35,902 bases of DNA from Bacilli bacterium (GCA_017544525.1 JAFYEA010000024.1:1-35902), one strand, 5' to 3'; shown: positions 16,373-25,345, counted from the stretch's first letter. Numbers and translations are program-made. Notes: generated from the sequence alone by a model not told the origin.

Positions 16373-17210
16373 TATTATTTCTCCTTTTCATTTCCAAAGT
16401 CATTGGTTTCCTATCAATAACTGAATCAATATATTCTCTAACATCATAAGTTTTATCAAAAGCAACATCACTCATTGTTAAATCAGAATGTTTTACCAAT
16501 TTAGAATTATTGTTTAATTTTTTATTTTCATCTTTAACATTAATTCTTTCTTCAATTATTTCAATGTTATCTTTTCTATTTAATCTACGCAAATATTTTA
16601 CTAATCTTTCTTTTTTTATAGGATGATTTACTATTTTTTTTATAAATTTTAATTTTGAAACAATAAATGATCCATAACTATTATCATTCATATTAGACAT
16701 TACATCTGTTTTGATATTAATTCTATCGACAATAATTTTATTATTACTATCATAAAACTCTAATATAAAAGACGTTCTTCCTTTATCTTTATACTTAATT
16801 TTAATAATATCCTTAAATTCTAAATTATCTCTTATCTTTTTTTCATCTGATAACTCACTTAATTCACTTATATACATAGCTCTTATCAAAGATGGTTTTT
16901 CTTCATACAATTCTTTTTCTTTTTTATTCATTTCATCTAAAGAATCATTCATAAAAAAGAAATTAATAACAGCATTTGGATCTTTTAAATAATTCATTCC
17001 CATATTAATAGAATCATATATATTTAAAAACATAATATATTGTCTAATTTTGCTCTTATTATCATTAAAACTATTGCTCATTTCAATAAACTTTTTAAAG
17101 TTAATTTTGTAACCATTACCATATATATCTTTAAACATTCTACCAATAGTAATATAATTCATACCTTTACTAATAATAATAGTAGATATCCACATTAATA
17201 ATAAATTCAT
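16365..17210 (-). CDS. Unknown protein with N-terminal membrane-like segment
   Basis: I do not recognise this 281-residue protein. The first 20 residues are hydrophobic (LLLMWISTIIIS) and could be a membrane anchor. The rest is charged and mostly helical, with Lys/Asn-rich stretches and a basic cluster (VKYLRRLNRKDN) near residue 210. An AGGGGG ribosome site stands five bases before the ATG, and a near-consensus promoter lies just upstream. It leads a two-gene unit with the overlapping downstream unknown gene. The start within a hydrophobic stretch is secure because of the ribosome site. Confidence 0.75.
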   Translation of the reverse strand: MNLLLMWISTIIISKGMNYITIGRMFKDIYGNGYKINFKKFIEMSNSFNDNKSKIRQYIMFLNIYDSINMGMNYLKDPNAVINFFFMNDSLDEMNKKEKELYEEKPSLIRAMYISELSELSDEKKIRDNLEFKDIIKIKYKDKGRTSFILEFYDSNNKIIVDRINIKTDVMSNMNDNSYGSFIVSKLKFIKKIVNHPIKKERLVKYLRRLNRKDNIEIIEERINVKDENKKLNNNSKLVKHSDLTMSDVAFDKTYDVREYIDSVIDRKPMTLEMKRRNNNE

Positions 17211-17235
17211 AATAACCCCCTAAAAATCGAGGTAT

Positions 17236-17264
17236 ATTATAACATAAGTTACTCAAAATGTAAA
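17236..17264 (-). promoter_or_regulatory. Promoter of the unknown gene pair
   Basis: The minus strand has TTTACA, 17 bases, then TATAAT preceded by TG (extended -10). It is one of the best promoters in the window. Confidence 0.75.
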
Positions 17265-17269
17265 TAATT

Positions 17270-17656
17270 CTATATTTTTATAAGTTTAGTATCAATACTA
17301 TCTTTAAATATAAAATATTTTTGATAATAAAACTCAAATAAAACATTAATAATAGATACTAATACTATTATCAAAATACTGCTATTAAAATGAAAAATAG
17401 AATTACTAAAAATTGAAAAAATTATATAAAATATATAAAGCTTTATTAAAGGAATAGTATTATTAATATTAGATTCAAATGTAAAAAACTTGTTCAATTT
17501 AAAATCAAAATAAACAAATATAATTAGAGCTATTGTTTTAGAAACAACACTACTTAATATAAAAAAATGTGATATAAGTTTCATAATCAAAAATTCTATC
17601 ATAGCTGCTAATATACAAAAAAATATAAATTTTAAAAACCTACAAAGTTCTTTCAT
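17270..17656 (-). CDS. GtrA-like four-helix membrane protein
   Basis: GtrA-family proteins are small membrane proteins linked to flipping of lipid-linked sugars or to cell-wall polysaccharide modification. The 128-residue protein has four hydrophobic segments (about 8-28, 34-52, 66-86, 92-108). It has the family marks LNKFFTF after the second segment and YYQKYFIFKD near the C-terminus. An AGGTGG site precedes the ATG. No glycosyltransferase is adjacent, so the substrate is not indicated. Confidence 0.8.
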   Translation of the reverse strand: MKELCRFLKFIFFCILAAMIEFLIMKLISHFFILSSVVSKTIALIIFVYFDFKLNKFFTFESNINNTIPLIKLYIFYIIFSIFSNSIFHFNSSILIIVLVSIINVLFEFYYQKYFIFKDSIDTKLIKI

Positions 17657-17682
17657 ACAACCACCTGTATATATATTATATC

Positions 17683-17709
17683 ATAAAAAAACTCAAATTA
17701 ATTGAGTTT
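17683..17709 (-). terminator. Intrinsic terminator of the S66 peptidase gene
   Basis: On the minus strand AACTCAA / TTGAGTT with a 5-base loop is followed by seven T, just after the stop codon at 17712. Confidence 0.85.
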
Positions 17710-17711
17710 TA

Positions 17712-18785
17712 TTAATCAAAAATAGGTTCATCAACACTTATTTTTTTATTATCATAATCCACCGTTGCCATCACACCATATGGAATTATTGTTCTTGGTA
17801 CAGAATGTCCAAAATTAACATTATATAAAACTGGAGTTTTTAAATCATTAAATACTTTTTTATATACCTTTTTATATTCATTATAATATTCTTCGTCCAT
17901 TGGTTTACCAACAATGATACCCTTAACAGATTCCAATATTTTATTATTTTTAAAAAACATTAAATCCCTTTCAAGTGTTTCAGGAGTCATTTTCTCTTCA
18001 GATGTTTCAATAAACAATATTTTTTCTTTCCACTCATCTATTGTAGGCAAAATGCTATATTTAACATATATATCATGCTCATTCCCATATCTTTCACTAG
18101 TATATATATCATATAAACTATCTAGACAACCACCATATAATAAACCACTTACTTTACCACTACCATTTAATATTTCATATCCATGTTCTTCTTTTCTAGA
18201 TTCACGAGGTACTCCTATTTGATCCTCAGCAAAACTACTTCTTTCCATATACCAAATATCACTTGATTTAATTTCATATCCATCTTCATTCATAAAATAC
18301 TTCTTAAAAGATTCTTTAGTATAGGGTAACATTTCTTTATCTAATTCAGCTAAATCGCATATAAAACAAGGACCATAAAAAGTCTCTAAACCTATCTTAT
18401 TTAACATCAAATGATTATTAGTTGTATCAGAAAAACCAGTAAATATTTTAGGATTTTTTCTAACAGCATCAATAAATTCTTCATCTTCCATCAAATAAGG
18501 AATAGTCTTATATGTATCATCCCCACCAATAGCGCATATAATTCCCTTAATACTATCATCCATAAAAGCCTTTTTTAAATCACTTGCTCTATCTTCAGGA
18601 TGATTAAATACATAATCCATATCTTTTAAAGAATTAGGCATTATTTCTACTTCAAGACCAAATTCCTTTAATCTTTTAATACCTAAATCTAATTCATGCT
18701 TAATGAAAGGCATACCAAGTAAACCTCTTGATAAAGTAATAACTGCTACTTTATCACCCTTATTTAATTTCTTTGGTTTAATCAT
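17712..18785 (-). CDS. S66-family serine peptidase (LD-carboxypeptidase/MccF-like)
   Basis: Family members hydrolyse the L,D bond of murein tetrapeptides or inactivate microcin C-like compounds. The 357-residue protein has the two-domain S66 layout. The N-terminal domain starts LNKGDKVAVITLSRG and contains the nucleophile loop CAIGGDDTYKTIPY. The C-terminal domain holds the Glu of LFIETSEEKMTPE and the His of NFGHSVPRTIIPYG. The nucleophile position appears to be Thr rather than the Ser of characterised members. The ATG at 18785 is preferred to a GTG at 18794 because of the AGGA spacing. It starts five bases after the stop of the upstream small membrane-protein gene, so both are co-expressed. 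Confidence 0.88.
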   Translation of the reverse strand: MIKPKKLNKGDKVAVITLSRGLLGMPFIKHELDLGIKRLKEFGLEVEIMPNSLKDMDYVFNHPEDRASDLKKAFMDDSIKGIICAIGGDDTYKTIPYLMEDEEFIDAVRKNPKIFTGFSDTTNNHLMLNKIGLETFYGPCFICDLAELDKEMLPYTKESFKKYFMNEDGYEIKSSDIWYMERSSFAEDQIGVPRESRKEEHGYEILNGSGKVSGLLYGGCLDSLYDIYTSERYGNEHDIYVKYSILPTIDEWKEKILFIETSEEKMTPETLERDLMFFKNNKILESVKGIIVGKPMDEEYYNEYKKVYKKVFNDLKTPVLYNVNFGHSVPRTIIPYGVMATVDYDNKKISVDEPIFD

Positions 18786-18790
18786 ATTTA

Positions 18791-19201
18791 TCACTTCCTA
18801 TTGTTTCTATTTTTAGCAATTCTTAATATAAACATTATAACAATAGATATAAAATCCAGTATAACTAATGGCATTAAATAATTACTTTTTTTCCCAACAG
18901 AGCAATCATTAGGATTTTTAGATGAAAAATAAATCTTTTCATTACTATAATTCTTTTTTATTGCAGATGAATCATATTTTTTACAAGTAAACAATTTATC
19001 TTCATAAATAAAAGTATATTCTACATCACATTCATATGCTTGATCATCTCCCATATTTCCATGCTTGCAATCAGATTTAACATCTGTTGAAATAACTTGT
19101 TTATCCATCTTTAACATACCAATTGCTTCATAAACGGTCATTCCAATAAAAGCAATTATTAATATAATTGAACACATAAATCCAACTTTATAATTTTTCA
19201 T
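18791..19201 (-). CDS. Small two-helix membrane protein (DUF3592-like)
   Basis: The 136-residue protein has a membrane segment at about 7-27, an extracytoplasmic Cys-containing beta-rich middle, and a second membrane segment at about 108-128 ending in a basic tail. This arrangement resembles DUF3592 proteins, a weak assignment. Four Cys in the middle (DCKHG, YECDVEY, TCKKY, NDCSVG) could form disulfides. The ATG at 19201 is preferred to a GTG at 19210. A TGTTATAAT extended -10 follows the rpsI terminator just upstream. The stop is TGA, five bases before the S66 gene. Confidence 0.75.
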   Translation of the reverse strand: MKNYKVGFMCSIILIIAFIGMTVYEAIGMLKMDKQVISTDVKSDCKHGNMGDDQAYECDVEYTFIYEDKLFTCKKYDSSAIKKNYSNEKIYFSSKNPNDCSVGKKSNYLMPLVILDFISIVIMFILRIAKNRNNRK

Positions 19202-19232
19202 ATCCGTCACTTCCTAAATAAATTATAACACG

Positions 19233-19257
19233 AAAAAACTCGAATACTCGAGTTTTA
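19233..19257 (-). terminator. Intrinsic terminator of rplM-rpsI
   Basis: On the minus strand AAACTCGA / TCGAGTTT with a 4-base loop is followed by a T run, 24 bases after the rpsI stop. Confidence 0.85.
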
Positions 19258-19280
19258 TTTTTAGTACATTGAATTTTATA

Positions 19281-19676
19281 TTAACGCTTAGAGAATTGTG
19301 GTGCTCTACGTGCTTTCTTAAGTCCATATTTCTTTCTTTCCTTAATTCTAGCATCACGAGTTACCATACCAGCACTTTTTAGAACTGATCTAGATTCATT
19401 ATTAGCAAGTAATAATGCCCTTGTAATACCTAATCTAATAGCACCTGTTTGTCCAGAAAAACCTCCACCTTTAACATTGATATCAATATCATATTTTTCC
19501 TTTGATTCAGTTAATTCTAAAGGTTGAACTAAATCCATAACTAATGTTTCATAAGGCATATAATCTTTTACATCCTTACCATTAACAGTAATGTTTCCTT
19601 TACCAGGAGTAAGTGTTACTTTAGCAACGCTTCTTTTTCTTCTACCGATTGCAGTATATTTATTTTTTTCTGCCAT
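19281..19676 (-). CDS. rpsI: 30S ribosomal protein S9
   Basis: S9 sits in the 30S head, with its C-terminal tail reaching the P-site tRNA. The 131-residue protein has the expected [14 protein letters not shown] start. The [22 protein letters not shown] core and the basic RRAPQFSKR end are also present, the final Ser-Lys-Arg being the P-site contact. It follows rplM with a one-base gap, the standard L13-S9 operon. Confidence 0.98.
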   Translation of the reverse strand: MAEKNKYTAIGRRKRSVAKVTLTPGKGNITVNGKDVKDYMPYETLVMDLVQPLELTESKEKYDIDINVKGGGFSGQTGAIRLGITRALLLANNESRSVLKSAGMVTRDARIKERKKYGLKKARRAPQFSKR

Positions 19677-19677
19677 A

Positions 19678-20109
19678 TTACTTTACCTCTAATCTTTCTG
19701 GTTTTTGAGCTTCATGTTTATGTTCGCTTCCTTCATAAACAAATAAATGTCTATAGATTTGTCTTCCAAGTCTATTTTTAGGAAGCATTCCTTTAACTGC
19801 TCTTTCAACCATTTCAACTGGATATTTTTCAATCATAGTTTTTGCATTTCTTTCTCTTAATCCACCTGGATATCCACTATGATTATAATACATTTTCTTA
19901 TCTAACTTATTACCAGTTAGATTAACCTTCTCAGCATTAATAATAATTACGTTGTCTCCACAATCAACATATGGAGTATAAGTTGGTTTATGTTTTCCTC
20001 TTAAATAATATGCAGCTCTTTCAGCAACTTTACCTAAGTTCTTTCCTTCTGCATCAATAACAAACCACTTATGTTCAACGTCTTCTTTTCTCAACATAAA
20101 TGTTTTCAT
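19678..20109 (-). CDS. rplM: 50S ribosomal protein L13
   Basis: L13 is an early-assembly protein of the large subunit that contacts 23S rRNA domain II. The 143-residue length is standard. Clear motifs are [20 protein letters not shown] near the N-terminus, [18 protein letters not shown], and [20 protein letters not shown] in the C-terminal half. It is the first gene of the L13-S9 operon, with a consensus promoter and a structured leader that may bind L13. Confidence 0.98.
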   Translation of the reverse strand: MKTFMLRKEDVEHKWFVIDAEGKNLGKVAERAAYYLRGKHKPTYTPYVDCGDNVIIINAEKVNLTGNKLDKKMYYNHSGYPGGLRERNAKTMIEKYPVEMVERAVKGMLPKNRLGRQIYRHLFVYEGSEHKHEAQKPERLEVK

Positions 20110-20111
20110 TA

Positions 20112-20195
20112 TATTAAATCCCTTCCTAATTTCAATGCCATCGTATTTGCAACTACGATATTTCTATCCCACAGAAACTGCATCTCCATTAAAAT
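20112..20195 (-). promoter_or_regulatory. rplM leader, candidate L13 autoregulatory element
   Basis: About 90 bases separate the rplM promoter from its start codon. On the minus strand the leader has an ATCGTA / TACGAT hairpin with an 8-base loop and another potential stem around GCAGTTTCTG. The AGGAAGG ribosome site follows closely. Firmicutes L13 leaders are known autoregulatory elements. The placement fits, but the exact consensus was not checked. Confidence 0.5.
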
Positions 20196-20206
20196 GTACC
20201 GGAAAT

Positions 20207-20235
20207 ATTATATAAAAAGTATATTCAGAAGTCAA
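20207..20235 (-). promoter_or_regulatory. Promoter of rplM-rpsI
   Basis: The minus strand has TTGACT, 17 bases, then a perfect TATAAT, as expected for a ribosomal protein operon. Confidence 0.85.
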
Positions 20236-20330
20236 ATGTTTTTTTATTATTTTTCAATATTTGACAATCAGTAACCTTGACTTTAGACACTTATCATTAT
20301 AAAATTATTACATAATAGCGGAGGATGAGA

Positions 20331-21377
20331 ATGAAGAGGAAACCTATTATTATTTTATTAGGATTTTTATTTATATTATCCACAATTTGTGGTGTTTTAG
20401 GTTTAATCAAACATAATAAAAGAAAAAATGAAAAACCAGATACACCAGAAACAGTAATAACATATGAATATTATGTTGAGGGGAACAAAGTAGATAATAT
20501 TCCAAATAACAGTGATAACGATTATATATTTTCAAGGTATGAATGTGAAAATGAAATAACTGGATCTTTTGATTCAGAAAAATGGAAATTTACTCCTAAT
20601 GAAGACAGTAAAGATAAAAATGGTACATGTAAACTATACTTTGTAAACGCATACTATGAAGTAACATTAAGCGCTACTAATGGTGTTGTTGATGAAACAA
20701 ATGAAACAAAAATCAAAAGAGAAGAAGATGCACAATTCTCATTTTCTCCTAATGAAGGATATGAGTTTAAAGAAGTAGTTTGTTCAAATAATAAAGAAGC
20801 AATATATGATATATCAACAAATACATTAGGCATTAATGTAATAATGGAAGACGTTGCATGCAAAGTAAGTTTTGAACTTAAAAACTTAAAATTAGAATTA
20901 ACAGTTAAAAATGGAAAAGGAACAACAACTGAACACGGTAATTATGGTGAAAGCGTATCAGCAATAGTTGAACCAAATGATGGATATGAAAAACCATCAA
21001 TTACATGTACAAATAAACAAGAATATACATATGAAAACAACAATTTTACAATTCCAAAAATAACAGATAATACAAAATGTACTGTTACATTTAAAAAGAC
21101 ACCAATAGTTAATTATAAATTATCATTAAAAGATATATCAGAATATGTAAAAATTAAAAGTGGAAGTACGGAACAATCAGTAGCCGCAGGTAAAGATGGA
21201 AAATTCACATTACTAGCAGACGAAGGATATGAAATAGAACTAGATTGTGGTGGTGTTCAACCAAGTAAAGTAGATTTGGAAGCAGATGGAAGTTATACAT
21301 ACACATTTCTAGAAGTTAATAAAGATATAACATGCAATGTTCATACGAAAGAAAAACAACAATCATCAGGTGAATAA
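20331..21377 (+). CDS. Membrane-anchored protein with three InlB B-like/bacterial repeat domains
   Basis: The 348-residue protein has one N-terminal anchor (about 5-25, basic before and after), so most of it is outside the cell. After a first Cys-containing domain (about 45-105) come three related beta-rich repeats of about 70-80 residues. Each is built as a hydrophobic strand, a Gly-rich turn, a segment like NEGYEF, NDGYEK or DEGYEI, then a Cys and a final strand (VACKVSF, TKCTVTF, DITCNVH). These resemble the divergent InlB B-repeat/Flg_new-like domains of adhesins. The second ATG (20331) is preferred for its GGAGG spacing. It has no wall-sorting motif at the C-terminus. Ligand unknown. Confidence 0.78.
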   Translation: MKRKPIIILLGFLFILSTICGVLGLIKHNKRKNEKPDTPETVITYEYYVEGNKVDNIPNNSDNDYIFSRYECENEITGSFDSEKWKFTPNEDSKDKNGTCKLYFVNAYYEVTLSATNGVVDETNETKIKREEDAQFSFSPNEGYEFKEVVCSNNKEAIYDISTNTLGINVIMEDVACKVSFELKNLKLELTVKNGKGTTTEHGNYGESVSAIVEPNDGYEKPSITCTNKQEYTYENNNFTIPKITDNTKCTVTFKKTPIVNYKLSLKDISEYVKIKSGSTEQSVAAGKDGKFTLLADEGYEIELDCGGVQPSKVDLEADGSYTYTFLEVNKDITCNVHTKEKQQSSGE

Positions 21378-21403
21378 GTTTTCTATTTAGAAAACTTTTT
21401 TCT
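21377..21403 (+). terminator. Intrinsic terminator of the repeat-protein gene
   Basis: AGTTTTCT / AGAAAACT with a 4-base loop is followed by six T, immediately after the stop codon. Confidence 0.9.
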
Positions 21404-21448
21404 TGTAATTAAATATTATTAATGATAAATTATCAAAGAGGGATTACT

Positions 21449-22432
21449 ATGTGGAAAATAGGAAATGTAGAAATAAAAAATAGAATAGTTTTTGCTCCCA
21501 TGGCTGGAATATCAAATGAAAGTTTCAGACAAATAATAAAAGAAATGGGTGCAGGTTTAATATATTCAGAAATGATTAGTAACATGGGAATAATCTATAA
21601 TAGCAAAAACACATTAAATATGTTAAAAATTAATGATTTAGAAAGACCAATAGCTATTCAAATATTTGGTAGTGATATAGATAGTTTTGTAAAAGCAGCT
21701 AAATACGTAAATGATAATATAAAACCAGATATAATTGACATTAATATGGGTTGTCCTGTTCCAAAAGTAGCATTAAAATCACAAGCAGGAAGTGGATTAT
21801 TAAAAAATCCACAAAAGATATATGAAATAGTAAGAGAAGTTGTTAATAATGTAGATATACCAGTCACAGTTAAAATAAGAGCTGGATGGAATAAAGAAAC
21901 AATAAATTGTATAGAGGTATCTACACTTATAGAAAAAGCAGGGGCATCTGCTATTGCAATACACCCAAGAACAAGAGAACAAGGATATAGTGGAAATGCA
22001 GATTGGAATTTAATAAAAGAAATAAAACAAAAAGTTAGTATTCCTGTTATAGGAAATGGAGATATAAAAACAATATATGATGCTAAAAGAATGTTAGAAG
22101 AAACAAATTGCGATGCAGTAATGATAGGAAGAGCAACTATAGGTAATCCATGGTTTATAAAAGAATGTATAGAATATATTGAAAATAATAATATAATAGA
22201 GCCACCTACATATAAAGAAAGAATAGATACATTATTAAAACATTACGAATTAATAAAGAAAAATGAAAGCGATAGAAAAGCTATTTTAGATATAAAAACA
22301 CATGCACTTGCCTATTTAAAATATATTCCACAAAGCAAAGAATTTAAAAAAGAAATAGCTCTTTGCAAAACAGAAAAAGAGTTTTATAACTCAATAAATA
22401 ATATCTATAAACATATACAAAATATTCAATAA
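21449..22432 (+). CDS. dus: tRNA-dihydrouridine synthase (DusB type)
   Basis: This FMN enzyme reduces uridine to dihydrouridine in the tRNA D-loop. The 327-residue protein has the Dus TIM barrel with the FAPMAGISNESFR start, the catalytic Cys near residue 98 in DINMGCPVPKV, and the FMN-binding VTVKIRAGW and AIAIHPRTREQGYSG segments. The IGRATIGNPWFIKE phosphate-binding stretch and the small C-terminal helical domain complete it. The ATG at 21449 (protein start MWKIGNVEI) after a GAGGG site is chosen over an upstream ATG. It is likely a single-gene unit between two terminators. Confidence 0.93.
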   Translation: MWKIGNVEIKNRIVFAPMAGISNESFRQIIKEMGAGLIYSEMISNMGIIYNSKNTLNMLKINDLERPIAIQIFGSDIDSFVKAAKYVNDNIKPDIIDINMGCPVPKVALKSQAGSGLLKNPQKIYEIVREVVNNVDIPVTVKIRAGWNKETINCIEVSTLIEKAGASAIAIHPRTREQGYSGNADWNLIKEIKQKVSIPVIGNGDIKTIYDAKRMLEETNCDAVMIGRATIGNPWFIKECIEYIENNNIIEPPTYKERIDTLLKHYELIKKNESDRKAILDIKTHALAYLKYIPQSKEFKKEIALCKTEKEFYNSINNIYKHIQNIQ

Positions 22433-22443
22433 AAATATACTAA

Positions 22444-22479
22444 AATACTAGTAAATTCTTGTATTACTAGTATTTTTTG
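22444..22479 (+). terminator. Intrinsic terminator of dus
   Basis: AATACTAGT / ACTAGTATT (9 bp) with a 13-base loop is followed by a T run. Confidence 0.85.
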
Positions 22480-22510
22480 TTATATAATAATTCGTAGAGG
22501 AGGAATGGAA

Positions 22511-23947
22511 ATGAAAAAAACTGGATTATTTAAAATAATCATGTTCATACTATTAGGAATGGTAGTAGCAACTTGGATTTTCTCAGCAAGTTATTTCAGT
22601 GAAGGCAATTTAGTTGAACTAGGAATGTATAATGTTGGTTTTGTAGATTTTTTCTCATTAGTATTTGGTACATTTGAGTTTCAATACTTCATTCAAATAT
22701 TTATGTTACTACTTGCCATTGGTGCTTTTTATGGAGTACTTGGTAAGACTGGTAAATATAGAGCTTGGGTTGAAAAAATCGCAAATTTTAACAAAGGAAG
22801 AGAACTAGTATTTTTAATCAGTTGTGCTTTTATTATCGCTGTAATTACTGCTGTATTTGATTATCAATTTATATTACTTTTATTCTTCCCATTATTAATT
22901 AGTATTATACTAGCAATGGGATATGACAAAGTAACAGCTTTAATCGCAACATTTGGTTCAATGTTAGTAGGTACTATAGGTAACTTAATAGGTTATAATA
23001 CTACGGGAGTAATATCTGGATTAGTTGGAACAGAATTAACAGATGGTATTTACTTTAAACTAGTATTATTACTATTATCATTAGTAGCTTTATTCTATTA
23101 TTTATATAAAGCAAAACGTACTAAAAAATCAGATAAAAATGAAGAAGTAGATATGTTTATTGGAGAAAAAATATCAAACAGATATTCAATAGTTCCAATC
23201 GTTACTGCTTTCGTATTATTATTTGTACTTATAGTAATTGGATGTACAAATTGGGAAAGTACGTTTGAAGTAAATACATTTAGTGAACTACATACTACAC
23301 TAAATGAATGGAGTCCAAAACTTCCATATCTACATATAACACCAGATGGATTTGATACTGGAACAGATAAAATAGCGATACTTGCAAAATTATTTGGTTC
23401 AACAACTACATTTGGTGAATGGCATTTTTCAGAAATGACTATATTATTATTAGTTGCATCATTAATTATTGGTTTAATCTATAGAGTAAAAGGTATTTTC
23501 ACTGCTATGGGTGAAGGTGCTAAAAAAATGCTTAAACCAGCATTAATGGTAATGTTAACTTATGTTGTAATATATGTTGCTGGAAATCAAATGTTCTATC
23601 CAACAATAGCAAGTCTAATACTAGGAATTACTAATAAATTTAGTTTATTAATTAGTACATTTGTTATGATAATTGGATCAGTATTACATGTAGATATATT
23701 ATACGTTGCTAACTATGTAGTTCCTCAATTAGCTGCAAAAGATGCAAATCCTGTATTAATTTCATTATTAGCACAAAGTATATATGGAGTCACAATGTTT
23801 ATAGCTCCTACAAGTGCGTTCCTTGTATTTGGATTAACATATTTAAATGTCCCATACAAAGAATGGATTAAAAAGACATGGAAATTAATAGTTGCACTAT
23901 TTGCAATTACATTAGTAGTCTTATTAGTAGCAAAATTTGTATTATAA
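22511..23947 (+). CDS. YfcC/DcuC-type anaerobic carboxylate permease
   Basis: The 478-residue polytopic membrane protein has about 11-12 hydrophobic segments and the sequence style of the YfcC/C4-dicarboxylate anaerobic carrier family. The GYDKVTALIATFGSMLVGTIGNLIGYNTTG segment falls in its first half. The QSIYGVTMFIAPTSAFLVFGL segment near the C-terminus resembles the second re-entrant signature of ion-transporter superfamily carriers. The substrate could be a dicarboxylate, an amino acid or a peptide. The second ATG (22511) suits the AGGAGG site. A TATAAT at 22483-22488 would give a very short leader. No enzyme gene nearby indicates the substrate. Confidence 0.78.
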   Translation: MKKTGLFKIIMFILLGMVVATWIFSASYFSEGNLVELGMYNVGFVDFFSLVFGTFEFQYFIQIFMLLLAIGAFYGVLGKTGKYRAWVEKIANFNKGRELVFLISCAFIIAVITAVFDYQFILLLFFPLLISIILAMGYDKVTALIATFGSMLVGTIGNLIGYNTTGVISGLVGTELTDGIYFKLVLLLLSLVALFYYLYKAKRTKKSDKNEEVDMFIGEKISNRYSIVPIVTAFVLLFVLIVIGCTNWESTFEVNTFSELHTTLNEWSPKLPYLHITPDGFDTGTDKIAILAKLFGSTTTFGEWHFSEMTILLLVASLIIGLIYRVKGIFTAMGEGAKKMLKPALMVMLTYVVIYVAGNQMFYPTIASLILGITNKFSLLISTFVMIIGSVLHVDILYVANYVVPQLAAKDANPVLISLLAQSIYGVTMFIAPTSAFLVFGLTYLNVPYKEWIKKTWKLIVALFAITLVVLLVAKFVL

Positions 23948-23975
23948 AAGAATGATTAATTCATTCTTTTTTTTT
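23947..23975 (+). terminator. Intrinsic terminator of the permease gene
   Basis: AAGAATGA / TCATTCTT with a 5-base loop is followed by a long T run, directly after the stop. Confidence 0.88.
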
Positions 23976-24009
23976 GCATTTTTTTTAAAATATAAATCAT
24001 ACTATTAAT

Positions 24010-25314
24010 ATGATAATTTATAATAAAGACTTAGTAAAAATATTAAAAAGAAGTGAATTAGAAGCAAACAAACTAAATCACTCATATGTAGGAAGTGAAC
24101 ACTTTTTACTTGCAATATTAAATAGCAATCATTACATAAGAAATATATTAAATAATTATAATATTAATTATATAGATGTTTATAATCAAATAAAACAAAT
24201 TAAAGCAAAACATAAAAATGAATTAATTTATACACCATTATTTAAAAGATTAATACTTTATTCAAGTGAAAAAAACATTATAGATATTACAACACTTTTT
24301 AAAAGAATTATTGAATCATCAGAAGGAATAGCTTTTTCAATACTATCAAACTACAATATTAACATTAGAGACTTATATAAAAGTATAGAAAATTATAATG
24401 ATAATTCATATGGAATTAATCTCAATAATGAAATAAAAGATGATTATAATCCAATATATGGAAGAGAAAAAGAAATAAATGAATTAATAGAAATATTATG
24501 TAGAAAAAATAAGAACAATCCATTGTTAATTGGAGAAGCAGGTGTTGGCAAAACAGCAATAGTAGAAGAACTCGCAAATAGAATAAATAAAGGAAATGTT
24601 CCATTATTATTAAAAAATAAACAAATAATATCAATAAATATATCAGAAATATTAAGTGGGACAAAATATAGGGGAGAATTTGAAGAAAAACTAAATAATT
24701 TAATAAAATTTTTTGAATCAAATAATAAATACATATTATTCATAGATGAAATACATACATTAATAAAAGCAGGGGCTTCCGAAGGCTCAATAGATGCATC
24801 AAATATATTAAAACCATATTTAGCAAGAAATAAAATTAAATGTATAGGAGCTACAACAATACAAGAATATAATAATTATTTTTCGAAAGATAAGGCACTT
24901 AATAGAAGATTTCATCCACTAGAAATAAAAGAACCCACAAACGAAGAAACAATTCTTATTTTAAAAAACATAAAGAAAAAATATGAAACATTTCATAATG
25001 TAAAAATAGGAAATAATCAAATAAAACTTATAGTAGATCTTTCAAATAAGCTATTTAAAGATAGATATAACCCTGATAAAAGTATAGATTTTTTGGATAA
25101 AATATGTACAAAAGCAAAACTAAATGATAACAATACAATTATTAATAAACTATTATTAAAAAAAGAAATATATCTAAAAAACAAAGATTATAAAAACGCA
25201 AAACTAATTAATAATCAAATAATAAAAAATAAAAAAACTATAATAACAAATTCATTTATAAACAATTCATTTAATCACTTTAATTCAAATACTATTGGTT
25301 TTAAAACATCATAA
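24010..25314 (+). CDS. ClpC-like AAA+ ATPase with a single nucleotide-binding domain
   Basis: ClpC unfolds proteins for the ClpP protease and normally has two AAA+ domains and about 810 residues. This protein has 434. It has a Clp N domain (about 1-130, with LNHSYVGSEHFLLAIL). One AAA+ D1 follows, with Walker A GEAGVGKT (175-182), Walker B LFIDEIH (243-249), a pore-loop-like SGTKYRGEFEEKL segment, and an arginine-finger region ALNRRF. The lid has RYNPDKSIDFLDKI. A UVR-like Lys/Glu helix near 385-410 ends the fold, then a short Asn-rich tail. There is no D2, and hence no C-terminal ClpP-binding loop. The reading frame is intact and no remnant of D2 follows before the next gene. The ribosome site is weak. 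Confidence 0.85.
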   Translation: MIIYNKDLVKILKRSELEANKLNHSYVGSEHFLLAILNSNHYIRNILNNYNINYIDVYNQIKQIKAKHKNELIYTPLFKRLILYSSEKNIIDITTLFKRIIESSEGIAFSILSNYNINIRDLYKSIENYNDNSYGINLNNEIKDDYNPIYGREKEINELIEILCRKNKNNPLLIGEAGVGKTAIVEELANRINKGNVPLLLKNKQIISINISEILSGTKYRGEFEEKLNNLIKFFESNNKYILFIDEIHTLIKAGASEGSIDASNILKPYLARNKIKCIGATTIQEYNNYFSKDKALNRRFHPLEIKEPTNEETILILKNIKKKYETFHNVKIGNNQIKLIVDLSNKLFKDRYNPDKSIDFLDKICTKAKLNDNNTIINKLLLKKEIYLKNKDYKNAKLINNQIIKNKKTIITNSFINNSFNHFNSNTIGFKTS

Positions 25315-25345
25315 TATATGATAAAATAATTATAGGTGATTAATA

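Noticed and set aside
24422..24743. Minus-strand frames of 99 residues inside the ClpC-like gene
   Set aside because: Antisense shadows of a clear AAA+ domain.
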